DNA of 64,000 nt, taken from contig WLID01000001.1 of the NCBI GenBank assembly GCA_009702325.1, positions 1 to 64,000 of the forward strand, given 5' to 3'. The position numbers and the translations under genes are program-made. This document shows positions 25,690-33,539 of the stretch, piece by piece (positions within the stretch are counted from its first letter, which is position 1; the number at the start of each line of letters is the position of its first letter). The notes beneath the pieces were generated by a model. The model was given only the letters and a program-made list of their open reading frames with translations, was not told the origin of the DNA and made no database searches. Origin of the DNA: Actinomycetota bacterium (GTDB lineage: Bacteria > Actinomycetota > Thermoleophilia > Gaiellales > Gaiellaceae).

Positions 25690-27018
25690 TCAGCCGTGCG
25701 GCTTCGCCATCGCGCGGAAGTCGAGCGCCTTGTCGAGAACCTCATCCGACACACCCTTCTCACGCGCAACCTCACGCAGCGAGCGCTTCGAGTGCGACGC
25801 CTCCTTCACGATCTCCGCAGCCGCGTCGTACCCGATATACGGATTCAAAGCAGTCGCCGCCGACAAGGTCAGCTCGGCATAGGTCTCGCACTGCTCACGA
25901 TTCGCCTCGATCCCATCAATGCACTTCTCGGCAAACATGCGGCTCGACGACGAAAGCAACGTGATCGAGTCGAGCAAGTTACGCGCCATCAACGGGATAA
26001 ACACGTTCAGCTCGAAATGCCCCTGCATGCCACCGATCGCGATCGCCGTGTCATTCCCAATCACCTGAGCCGCCACCTGCGTCACCACCTCGGGAATCAC
26101 AGGATTGACCTTGCCCGGCATGATCGATGACCCCTTCTGCAGCTCCGGCAGAAAGATCTCCGACAGGCCCGCACGTGGACCAGAGCCAAGGAAACGAAGG
26201 TCGTTTGCGATCTTCGTCAACGAGACCGCCACCGTCTTCAGCGCACCCGAGGTCTCGACCAACCCGTCGCGCGCAGCCTGCGACTCAAACGCATCGGCCG
26301 GAGCCGAAATCGTCAACCCCGTGTCGGCAGCAAGCCGTGCACGAACCTTCGCCGCAAACTCCGGATGCGTATTCAGACCCGTACCAACCGCAGTACCGCC
26401 AAGCGGAATCTTGCCGAGACGACCAAGCGTCGACTCAACCCGCGCAATCCCCTCGCGCACCTGGGCGGCATACCCGCCGAACTCCTGGCCGAGCGTCACA
26501 GGCACCGCGTCCATCCAATGGGTGCGGCCCGACTTCACAACGTCGTCAAACTCAACCGCCTTCGCCTCAAGCGAAACTGCAAGCACGGTAAGCGACGGAA
26601 TCAGATCGTTGACCAACTCGTCGAGCGCCGCAAGGTGCACCGCCGACGGGAAGACATCGTTCGACGACTGCCCCATGTTCACATCGTCGTTCGGGTGCAC
26701 ACCCTCACCAGCGAGCGTCGCGATCACCTCGTTGGCATTCATGTTCGACGAAGTGCCAGACCCCGTCTGAAACACATCGATCGGAAACTGATCGTCGAGC
26801 TCGCCGCGCGCGATCTGATCGGCTGCAGCGCCAATCCGCTCTGCCTTCGCAGCGTCGAGCAAACCGAGCTCGGCGTTCACATGGGCGGCAGCGCCCTTGA
26901 TACGGCCAAGCCACCGCGCAACGGAAGCGGGAATCGGCTCGCCTGAAACAGGGAAGTTGTCAATCGCCTTGCGGGTCTCGCCACCCCAAAGCTCACGAGA
27001 AGTCGTCGGGTCACTCAT
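25690..27018 (-). CDS. fumC: Class II fumarate hydratase FumC
   Basis: A 442-residue oxygen-stable fumarase of the TCA cycle. The aspartase/fumarase signature GSSIMPGKVNPVIPE is intact, as are QTGSGTSSNMNANEV, SSNDVFPSA and KSGRTHWMDA, which carry the substrate-binding and catalytic residues. GGTAVGTGLNTHPEF is the usual A-site loop. The length fits the family. Its single-gene transcript is convergent with the copper cluster. The start ATG at 27018 has no strong ribosome site; the next gene on this strand (fprA) ends 57 bases upstream. Confidence 0.97.
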   Translation of the reverse strand: MSDPTTSRELWGGETRKAIDNFPVSGEPIPASVARWLGRIKGAAAHVNAELGLLDAAKAERIGAAADQIARGELDDQFPIDVFQTGSGTSSNMNANEVIATLAGEGVHPNDDVNMGQSSNDVFPSAVHLAALDELVNDLIPSLTVLAVSLEAKAVEFDDVVKSGRTHWMDAVPVTLGQEFGGYAAQVREGIARVESTLGRLGKIPLGGTAVGTGLNTHPEFAAKVRARLAADTGLTISAPADAFESQAARDGLVETSGALKTVAVSLTKIANDLRFLGSGPRAGLSEIFLPELQKGSSIMPGKVNPVIPEVVTQVAAQVIGNDTAIAIGGMQGHFELNVFIPLMARNLLDSITLLSSSSRMFAEKCIDGIEANREQCETYAELTLSAATALNPYIGYDAAAEIVKEASHSKRSLREVAREKGVSDEVLDKALDFRAMAKPHG

Positions 27019-27075
27019 GATGGGAGCCTAGCTCGCGCGAGCAACTCCCAAACGGTTGTTTGATCTAACCGGTCG

Positions 27076-28449
27076 TTACCGCGACGAACGGACATGGCCG
27101 AGCAGCTGTTCCCACGTCACGAGCTTCACGCGCGGACGGCCGAATGGCTCGCCCCGCTCACGCTCGTGCGCGTCGATCGCCTCCCAGCTCTCGTACTCGA
27201 TCAGCTCGACGTTTCGGCCAAGCAAGATCCGCTCAAGCTCGTCGCCGCCACCCTCGCGGGTCGGCAGCTTGCCGGCGCGGTAATCCTCAAGCAGCAGCTC
27301 GGCAGTCTCGGACGCGTCCTTCTTATTGGTGCCAATCACGCCGCTCGGGCCACGCTTGATCCAGCCGGCGCAGTAGACGCCTGGGACGACTGCGCCATCC
27401 GCGTCAACAACCCGACCGTCGTTGTTCGCGATCGTGCCGCGACGATCATCGAACGGCACACCTGCGATTGACTGGCCGCGATAACCGACGCTTCGAAGCA
27501 CGAGCGAGCATGGAATCGTCTCGCGCTCCTCGGTCGCAACTGCGGCGATGTTGCCGCGGTCGTCGACAACAAGCGTGTTGCGGACAACCTCGATCGCCTC
27601 GACCTTGCCGTCGCCGAGGATCGCGACAGGCGACACGCAGAACCGCAGATGAACGCGACGCGGCTTGCCCTCGGGTGTGCGGGCCGCGTACTCGCGGAGC
27701 AGATCAACGTTGCGACGGGCTGTCGCGCGATCGTCTTCCAGCGCAGCAGCGCTCGCATCGTCGAGCACAAGGTCAGCCGGATCGACGATGACGTCGGCGC
27801 CAGCAAGTTCGCCAAGCTCCTGCAGCTCGGGTGTCGTGAACGCCGCCTGCGCGGGGCCGCGACGGCCGAGCATGATGATGTCGCGCACGCCAGCGTTATT
27901 GATCGCCTCGATCGCGTGATCGTTCGTGTCGGTGATGCCAAGCTCGTCGGGGGTCAGCGCGAGCATGCGCGCGACGTCGACCGCGACGTTCCCGTTGCCG
28001 ATCACCACAGCTGTCTCGCCGGAAAGGTCGAACGGAAGATCCTGGTAGTCGGGGTGGCCGTTGTACCAAGCAACGAACTTCGTCGCGGGCCACGAGCCGG
28101 GCAGATCCTCGCCATCGATCCCAAGCCGACGATCGGCCTGGGCCCCCACGGTGTAGACGACCGCGTCATAGATCGCGGCGAGCTCGTCGTGCGAGACATC
28201 CCGCCCAACCTCAACGTTGCCGAAGAACCGAAAACCTGGGTTCTTCGCGATCTTCTCGAACGCCCGCGAAACAGCCTTGATGTTCGGGTGGTCCGGCGCG
28301 ACACCCATGCGGACGAGCCCCCAAGGTGTCGGCAGCCGTTCAATCATGTCGACTTCAACCGCCACGTCGGACGCGAATACGTGGGCAGCTGTGTAGAAGC
28401 CGGCAGGACCAGAGCCGACTACCGCGACGTGCAAGGGACGTTCGCTCAT
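27076..28449 (-). CDS. fprA: FprA-type ferredoxin/flavodoxin-NADP+ reductase
   Basis: A 457-residue FAD flavoprotein of the adrenodoxin-reductase/FprA family. The FAD-binding GxGxxG is VAVVGSGPAGFYTA at the N-terminus. PTPWGLVRMGVAPDHPNIK and VYTVGAQADR follow, and the NADP-binding GNGNVAVDVARML lies near residue 160. RRGPAQAAFT and GWIKRGPSGVIGTNKKDA are strong family marks. The enzyme passes electrons between NADPH and ferredoxin. It lies 40 bases from the Fe-S carrier gene and is read in the same direction, so it may share its transcript. Confidence 0.95.
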   Translation of the reverse strand: MSERPLHVAVVGSGPAGFYTAAHVFASDVAVEVDMIERLPTPWGLVRMGVAPDHPNIKAVSRAFEKIAKNPGFRFFGNVEVGRDVSHDELAAIYDAVVYTVGAQADRRLGIDGEDLPGSWPATKFVAWYNGHPDYQDLPFDLSGETAVVIGNGNVAVDVARMLALTPDELGITDTNDHAIEAINNAGVRDIIMLGRRGPAQAAFTTPELQELGELAGADVIVDPADLVLDDASAAALEDDRATARRNVDLLREYAARTPEGKPRRVHLRFCVSPVAILGDGKVEAIEVVRNTLVVDDRGNIAAVATEERETIPCSLVLRSVGYRGQSIAGVPFDDRRGTIANNDGRVVDADGAVVPGVYCAGWIKRGPSGVIGTNKKDASETAELLLEDYRAGKLPTREGGGDELERILLGRNVELIEYESWEAIDAHERERGEPFGRPRVKLVTWEQLLGHVRSSR

Positions 28450-28489
28450 GGGCGTCTAGTTAGCGAAATGGCGGAAGCGGGCGAGGCGG

Positions 28490-28888
28490 CTAGTGACGGC
28501 AGCCGTGGTGCTCTTCGCCGTCTTCGACCTGGAAGCTATGGCCGCAGCCGCACGAACCGGAGGCGTTCGGATTCTCGATCTTGAATCCGGTCTCCTGGAG
28601 CGTCTCCACGAAATCGACCGAAGCGCCCTTCAGGTACGGGGCGCTTGCCGAGTCGACCACGACGCGAACGCCATGGAACTCAGCCTCGGTATCACCGTCG
28701 TTTGCGCCACGGTCGAAACCGAGCGCGTACTCGAAGCCGCCGCAACCGCCACCGCGAATCGCTACACGCAGCACTTCGGCGTCACCAGCAGGCTCCTGTG
28801 CCATAAGGACACGAACCTTTTCGGCGGCGCGCTCGGTGAGCGTCAACGTCGTCGGGGTGGTTTCGATCGCGGTCACGTCCACAAGCAT
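28490..28888 (-). CDS. erpA: ErpA/IscA-type iron-sulfur cluster carrier
   Basis: A 132-residue A-type Fe-S carrier. The three conserved cysteines are present: C49 in RGGGCGGFEY, and C113 and C115 in GSCGCGHSF. The start ATG at 28888 gives MLVDVTAIETT; GTG codons just downstream are alternatives. A longer upstream reading would overlap the divergent nuoA and is not used. The C-terminus has an extra EEHHGCRH tail with one more Cys and three His, which is not typical. It is divergent from nuoA, suggesting coordinated Fe-S supply to complex I. IscA versus ErpA cannot be told apart by sequence alone. Confidence 0.9.
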   Translation of the reverse strand: MLVDVTAIETTPTTLTLTERAAEKVRVLMAQEPAGDAEVLRVAIRGGGCGGFEYALGFDRGANDGDTEAEFHGVRVVVDSASAPYLKGASVDFVETLQETGFKIENPNASGSCGCGHSFQVEDGEEHHGCRH

Positions 28889-28926
28889 AGCGAGGGGGTG
28901 GGCGTTCAGGGCGGGGCGTCGGCACA

Positions 28927-28944
28927 ACACTTCGTGCGAAGTGT
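28927..28944. promoter_or_regulatory. Palindromic operator candidate between erpA and nuoA
   Basis: ACACTTCG, two bases, CGAAGTGT: a perfect 8+2+8 palindrome in the 105-base divergent gap, 38 bases from the erpA start and 49 from nuoA. It could bind a regulator common to both promoters. I do not recognise the regulator. Confidence 0.5.
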
Positions 28945-28993
28945 CTCGATCGTTCTTGGTAGCGTCCGACCGCGACGGAGAGGGAGAAGCACT

Positions 28994-29356
28994 GTGTTTG
29001 ACGACTGGTTGCCATTCGCTATTTACGGGCTGTTCTCGCTCGTCATTCCCGCGACGATGATCGGCGCGTCGTTCGCGCTCGCCACTCGGCCAAAGCGCGT
29101 CGTCAAAGCACGCACGATCCCGTTCGAATCCGGTGTCTCCACCGGCCCGCCGGTGAAGCAGCGGTTCACCGTCAGCTTCTACCTCACCGCCATGCTGTTC
29201 GTGCTCTTCGATATTGAAATCGTGTTCCTCTATCCGCTGGCCGTGATCCTCCACGAGCTCGCGTGGTTCGGATTCCTTGAGTTCTTGGTCTTTATCCTCA
29301 TCCTGCTCGTCGCCTACGTCTACATCTGGCGGAAGGGAGCACTCGAATGGCGTTAG
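28994..29356 (+). CDS. nuoA: NADH-quinone oxidoreductase subunit A
   Basis: A 120-residue membrane subunit of complex I with three transmembrane helices. [38 protein letters not shown] is the invariant NuoA stretch; ND3-type Cys is replaced by the SG context usual in bacteria of this type. The GTG at 28994 follows GGGAGAAG. The stop overlaps the nuoB ATG by 10 bases. First gene of the 14-gene operon. Confidence 0.97.
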   Translation: MFDDWLPFAIYGLFSLVIPATMIGASFALATRPKRVVKARTIPFESGVSTGPPVKQRFTVSFYLTAMLFVLFDIEIVFLYPLAVILHELAWFGFLEFLVFILILLVAYVYIWRKGALEWR

Positions 29357-29925
29357 ACCATCCACTTCGCGATTACGGCTTGAAGTCGGAGCGGCTGCTT
29401 TGGCCAGAGAAGGCACCTGGTGCGTTTGAAACAGAGGTTGCCGAGCTCGAAACAAAGGTTGGCTTGACGACGCTGCAGAAGGCGGTGGCCTGGTCGCAGA
29501 CGAAGTCGATGTGGCCCGACACGTTTGGGCTCGCCTGTTGTGCGATCGAGATGATGTCGATCGTTTCGTCGCGCTACGACATCGCACGTTTTGGGATGGA
29601 GGCGTTTCGCTCGTCGCCGCGCCAGGCTGACCTGCTGATCGTCTCGGGCCGGGTGAGCCACAAGATGGCCGCACCATTGCGCCAGATCTATGACCAGATG
29701 CTTGAGCCGAAATGGGTGATCGCGATGGGTGCTTGCGCGAGCTCAGGCGGCATGTTCAACAACTACGCGATCGTTCAGTCGGTCGACAAGGTTGTGCCGG
29801 TCGACGTGTACGTCCCGGGCTGCCCGCCTCGGCCGGAGCAGCTGATCGAGGGAATCGTTCGACTCCATGAAGCTGTTCAGGCTGGTGTGCCCCCGGCGTA
29901 TGAGCTGCGGAGTGTCGCGTCGTGA
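29347..29925 (+). CDS. nuoB: NADH-quinone oxidoreductase subunit B
   Basis: A 192-residue peripheral-arm subunit that holds cluster N2, the electron donor to quinone. The four ligands are C64 and C65 ([10 protein letters not shown]), C130 (MGACASSGG) and C159 (VPGCPPRPE). The N-terminal extension (about 35 residues, [15 protein letters not shown]-like) is longer than in E. coli NuoB. It starts within nuoA and its stop overlaps the nuoC GTG (GTGA). Confidence 0.98.
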   Translation: MALDHPLRDYGLKSERLLWPEKAPGAFETEVAELETKVGLTTLQKAVAWSQTKSMWPDTFGLACCAIEMMSIVSSRYDIARFGMEAFRSSPRQADLLIVSGRVSHKMAAPLRQIYDQMLEPKWVIAMGACASSGGMFNNYAIVQSVDKVVPVDVYVPGCPPRPEQLIEGIVRLHEAVQAGVPPAYELRSVAS

Positions 29926-30467
29926 GCTACGAGGGCGTGCCAGGTCTCGTCGAAACGATCGAGGCCCATGGGGAGACGACGCTTGTCGTTGATCCTGCAC
30001 GCCTGCTTGAGGCTGCGCGCCATCTGCGCGACTCCCTCGGGTTCAACTTTCTCTCTGATGTCGCCGCGGCTGACTACCTCGGGTGGGGTGAGGGTGATGT
30101 GTCGGGCTACATCGGTACCCGTGCCGGTCGCGATCTGAACCATCCGGCCACGTTTGGCCTTCAGGCCGTTCCCGCCACGAAGCCGAAGCGGTTTTCGATG
30201 AGCTACCACCTGCTTGCCCTTGGGCCGAACGCTCGCCGGGTGCGCCTGCAGACCTGGGTGAACGAGGATGAGGCGGTGCCGAGCGTGATCGAGATCTGGC
30301 CGACGGCCGATTGGCACGAGCGCGAGGCCTGGGATCTGATGGGGATCACCATCACGGGCCATCCGAACCTGAAGCGAATCCTGCTGGAAGACGACTGGGA
30401 AGGTCATCCGCTGCGCAAGGACTATCCGATCGGCGGCGAGCCGGTGCGCTTCTCGGAGGCTGAGTGA
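29922..30467 (+). CDS. nuoC: NADH-quinone oxidoreductase subunit C
   Basis: A 181-residue separate NuoC, not fused to NuoD as in E. coli. The 30-kDa subunit signature [41 protein letters not shown] is near the C-terminus. It is a soluble, non-redox subunit of the peripheral arm next to NuoD. GTG start overlapping the nuoB stop; the TGA overlaps the nuoD ATG. Confidence 0.97.
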   Translation: MSYEGVPGLVETIEAHGETTLVVDPARLLEAARHLRDSLGFNFLSDVAAADYLGWGEGDVSGYIGTRAGRDLNHPATFGLQAVPATKPKRFSMSYHLLALGPNARRVRLQTWVNEDEAVPSVIEIWPTADWHEREAWDLMGITITGHPNLKRILLEDDWEGHPLRKDYPIGGEPVRFSEAE

Positions 30468-31744
30468 TGGCTGTCGCTCCTGAGCAGACACGCGGTGTGA
30501 TCTACGAGGGCACCCGCATTCCAAGCCCGATCCCGACGGTGCTTCGTGTGTCGGACGAACTGACGGCGACCGGCGATGTGATGCAGGTGAACTTCGGCCC
30601 GAACCACCCGTCGACCCACGGTGTGCTCCGTCTGATCGTCGATCTCTACGGCGAAGACGTGGTCGGGCTCGAAGCGGTCATCGGCTACCTGCACACGGGC
30701 TTCGAGAAGTCGATGGAGCAGAAGTCGTGGTGGAAGGCGATCACCTACCCGGAGCGTGTCGACTATCTCTCGTTCCAGGCAAACGAGATGGCCTTTGTGA
30801 TGGCGATCGAGAAGCTGCTCGATCAGGACATTCCTGAGAAGGCGACGTGGATGCGCATGTGTCTCTGCGAGCTGAACCGGATCCACTCTCACCTTGTGTG
30901 GCTGGGCACTGCGGCGCTCGAGATCGGTGCGATTTCGATGTTTTGGTACGCGTTCCGTGAGCGCGAGACGATCCTTGACCTCTTCGAGATGGTCACTGGC
31001 GTGCGGATGCACACCCGCTACTTCCAGACGGGTGGGCTCGCCGAAGATATTCCGACCGGTTTCTACGCTCAGGCTCGGGCGTTCTGCGACCAGATGCCGA
31101 AGGGTGTCGACGACTACGAGGCGATGCTCGACAAGAACAAGATCTGGCTTGAGCGCACCGTTGGTCTGGGGCTGCTCTCTGCTGACGATGCGATCGCCCT
31201 CGGCCAGTCGGGCCCGGCGCTGCGAGCGTCTGGCGTCAATTGGGATCTCCGTCGCGATCAGCCGTATCTCGCCTACGACCAGGTCGAGTTCGAGGTGCCC
31301 GTCTACTACGAGGGCGACGTGTACGCCCGGTACCGCTGCCACATGGAAGAGATGCGGGAGTCGACGAAGATCATCCGGCAGTGCGTCGATCGGCTCGAGA
31401 AGATGAATGGGGAGCCGTGGATCGCCGACAACCGCAAGGTCGTCCTGCCGCCGCGCGAGGAGCTTCACACCTCGATGGAGGCGCTGATCCACCACTTCAA
31501 GATCGTCACCGAGGGCTACCGCGTACCCGAAGGTGAGGTGTACGTCACGATCGAGTCGCCGCGCGGCGAGATGGGCTGTTACGTCGTGTCCGACGGCGGC
31601 GCAAAGCCGTGGCGCGTGAAGTTCCGCGCCCCGTCGTTTGTCGCGCTTGAGGCGACTGCGACGTGCATGCACTCGGGCTTTATCGCCGACATGATCGCGA
31701 TCGTCGGCTCGCTCGACACCGTGATGGGCGAGGTTGACCGCTGA
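30467..31744 (+). CDS. nuoD: NADH-quinone oxidoreductase subunit D
   Basis: A 425-residue 49-kDa subunit lining the quinone-binding cavity with NuoB. NFGPNHPSTHGVLRLIVDLYGEDV has the conserved His residues at the quinone site. IGYLHTGFEKSMEQKSWWKAITYPERVDYLS and RSRSG-equivalent segments follow, and PRGEMGCYVVSDGGAKPWRVKFRAPSF ends the hydrogenase-like fold. No NiFe cysteines remain, as expected. ATG at 30467; a GTG three bases earlier is less likely. Confidence 0.98.
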   Translation: MAVAPEQTRGVIYEGTRIPSPIPTVLRVSDELTATGDVMQVNFGPNHPSTHGVLRLIVDLYGEDVVGLEAVIGYLHTGFEKSMEQKSWWKAITYPERVDYLSFQANEMAFVMAIEKLLDQDIPEKATWMRMCLCELNRIHSHLVWLGTAALEIGAISMFWYAFRERETILDLFEMVTGVRMHTRYFQTGGLAEDIPTGFYAQARAFCDQMPKGVDDYEAMLDKNKIWLERTVGLGLLSADDAIALGQSGPALRASGVNWDLRRDQPYLAYDQVEFEVPVYYEGDVYARYRCHMEEMRESTKIIRQCVDRLEKMNGEPWIADNRKVVLPPREELHTSMEALIHHFKIVTEGYRVPEGEVYVTIESPRGEMGCYVVSDGGAKPWRVKFRAPSFVALEATATCMHSGFIADMIAIVGSLDTVMGEVDR

Positions 31745-32208
31745 TGGGTGTTGCGCTCTTCGAGAAGATTCAGGAGATCCGCGCGATCTATCCGGAAGGG
31801 ACGCAGTCGGCGCTCCTGCCGGCGCTTCGTCTGGCGCAGGAGGAGTACGGCTGGCTGTCGCCCGACGCGTTGCGCGAAGTCGCCGATGCGCTCGACGTCA
31901 CACCTGCGGTGTGTAAGTCGGTCGCGTCGTTCTACGACCAGTTCCATCTAGAACCGGTTGGCGAACATCTGGTTGAGGTCTGCACCAATGTGTCGTGTGC
32001 GCTGTATGGCGCCCAGCAGGTGCTTGAGGCGTTCCAGGACGAGCTCGGCTGCCGTGCAGGCGAGACGTCTGACGATGGTAAGGTGACGTTGAGCACAATC
32101 GAGTGTCTCGGCGGCTGCGGCTGGGGCACGATCGTCGCGGTTGACCACCACTACCGCACGGGCGTCAAGCCTGAGGATGCCGCCGCGATTGTGAAGGAGC
32201 TCTCGTGA
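31744..32208 (+). CDS. nuoE: NADH-quinone oxidoreductase subunit E
   Basis: A 154-residue thioredoxin-like [2Fe-2S] subunit (cluster N1a) of the NADH-oxidising module. The ligands are C80 and C85 (CTNVSC) and C121 and C125 (CLGGCGWG). The N-terminal helical bundle EYGWLSPDALREVADALDV is typical. It is coupled to nuoD by one base and to nuoF by GTGA. Confidence 0.97.
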   Translation: MGVALFEKIQEIRAIYPEGTQSALLPALRLAQEEYGWLSPDALREVADALDVTPAVCKSVASFYDQFHLEPVGEHLVEVCTNVSCALYGAQQVLEAFQDELGCRAGETSDDGKVTLSTIECLGGCGWGTIVAVDHHYRTGVKPEDAAAIVKELS

Positions 32209-33539
32209 GCCATAAGCAGGTCGTCATGGCGGGGACGGATACCCGCGACCTCACGAAGCTCGCTGAGTACGAGGCTGTTGGCGGGTATGCGAGCCTCGCG
32301 AAGGCCCGCACCCTCGGCCCTGAGCAGATCACGAATGAATTGATGGCCTCCGAGCTGCGCGGTCGCGGCGGTGCCTTCTTCCCGACGGGTCGCAAGTGGA
32401 GCTTCGTGCCGTCGCCGGAGCAGAATCCGAACCCGCACTACCTCGTGATCAACGCCGACGAGTCGGAGCCGGGAAGCTTCAAGGACAACGAGATTATTTC
32501 GCGCGTTCCTCACCGCTTCATCGAGGGCTGTTTGATTACCGCCCACGCTGTGCTCGCGAAGCACGTCTACGTCTACATTCGCGGGGAGTATCTGGGCCCG
32601 TACGAGATTCTCGTTGCTGCGCTTGAGGAGTTGAAGCAGCGGCCCGACCTGCGCGGCGACGTGACGATCGTCGTGCATCGAGGCGCCGGCGCCTACATCT
32701 GCGGTGAAGAGACGGCGCTGCTCGATTCGCTCGAAGGCAAGCGGGGCCAGCCGCGCACGAAGCCGCCGTTCCCGGCGATTGCTGGCCTCTACGCCTCACC
32801 GACTGTCGTCAACAACGTCGAGACGATCGCGACGGTTCCCGCGATCGTTGAGATGGGTGGCGCGGAGTACGCGAAGCTTGGCGTTCCGAATTCGCGCGGC
32901 ACCCGCCTGATCTCTGTCTCGGGCCACGTTGAGCGGGGCGGCAACTACGAGGTCGAGCCGGGGATCTCGCTGAAGGATCTGATCTTCGCGCCCGAACTCG
33001 GTGGCGGCGTTCCCGGCGGTCGCGCAGTGAAGGCCGTGATTCCAGGCGGCTCCTCGACCGTGATCCTGACCGGTGACGAGCTCGACGTTGGCTACGACTT
33101 CGACTCACTGCTCGCGAAGAACACGGCGATGGGTTCGGCCGGTGTGATCGTGCTCGACGAGCGCGTGTGCATGGTGCAGCTCGGCATTCGCGTCTCCGAG
33201 TTCTACGAGCACGAGTCGTGCGGCAAGTGCACCCCGTGCCGTGAGGGAACCCGGTGGATGACGCAGATTCTCCGCAAGCTCGAGGCGGGCGAGGCCACCG
33301 AGCGCGAACTCGATCTGCTCCTCTCTGTCTGCGATCGGATCAACGGCAAGTGTCTCTGCCCGCTTGGCGACACTGCCGCCATGGCGATCGCGAGCTACGT
33401 CGCCAAGTTCCGCGACGAGTTCGTTGCACACCTTGACGGTGGTGCCTGCCCGTGTGGCGATCACTCGCCGCTCGATGGCGTGCTCGCACCGGTTGCCCAG
33501 CACATCCACGACCACGCATCGGAGCTCGTGCCCGCATGA
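32205..33539 (+). CDS. nuoF: NADH-quinone oxidoreductase subunit F
   Basis: A 444-residue NADH- and FMN-binding subunit with cluster N3. The FMN/NADH glycine-rich segment is LRGRGGAFFPTGRKW (residues 51-65). Later come GAGAYICGEETALLDSLEGKRGQPR and the [4Fe-4S] ligands C339, C342, C345 and C385. The C-terminal CPCGDHSP tail carries extra cysteines. GTG start overlapping the nuoE stop. Confidence 0.98.
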   Translation: MSHKQVVMAGTDTRDLTKLAEYEAVGGYASLAKARTLGPEQITNELMASELRGRGGAFFPTGRKWSFVPSPEQNPNPHYLVINADESEPGSFKDNEIISRVPHRFIEGCLITAHAVLAKHVYVYIRGEYLGPYEILVAALEELKQRPDLRGDVTIVVHRGAGAYICGEETALLDSLEGKRGQPRTKPPFPAIAGLYASPTVVNNVETIATVPAIVEMGGAEYAKLGVPNSRGTRLISVSGHVERGGNYEVEPGISLKDLIFAPELGGGVPGGRAVKAVIPGGSSTVILTGDELDVGYDFDSLLAKNTAMGSAGVIVLDERVCMVQLGIRVSEFYEHESCGKCTPCREGTRWMTQILRKLEAGEATERELDLLLSVCDRINGKCLCPLGDTAAMAIASYVAKFRDEFVAHLDGGACPCGDHSPLDGVLAPVAQHIHDHASELVPA

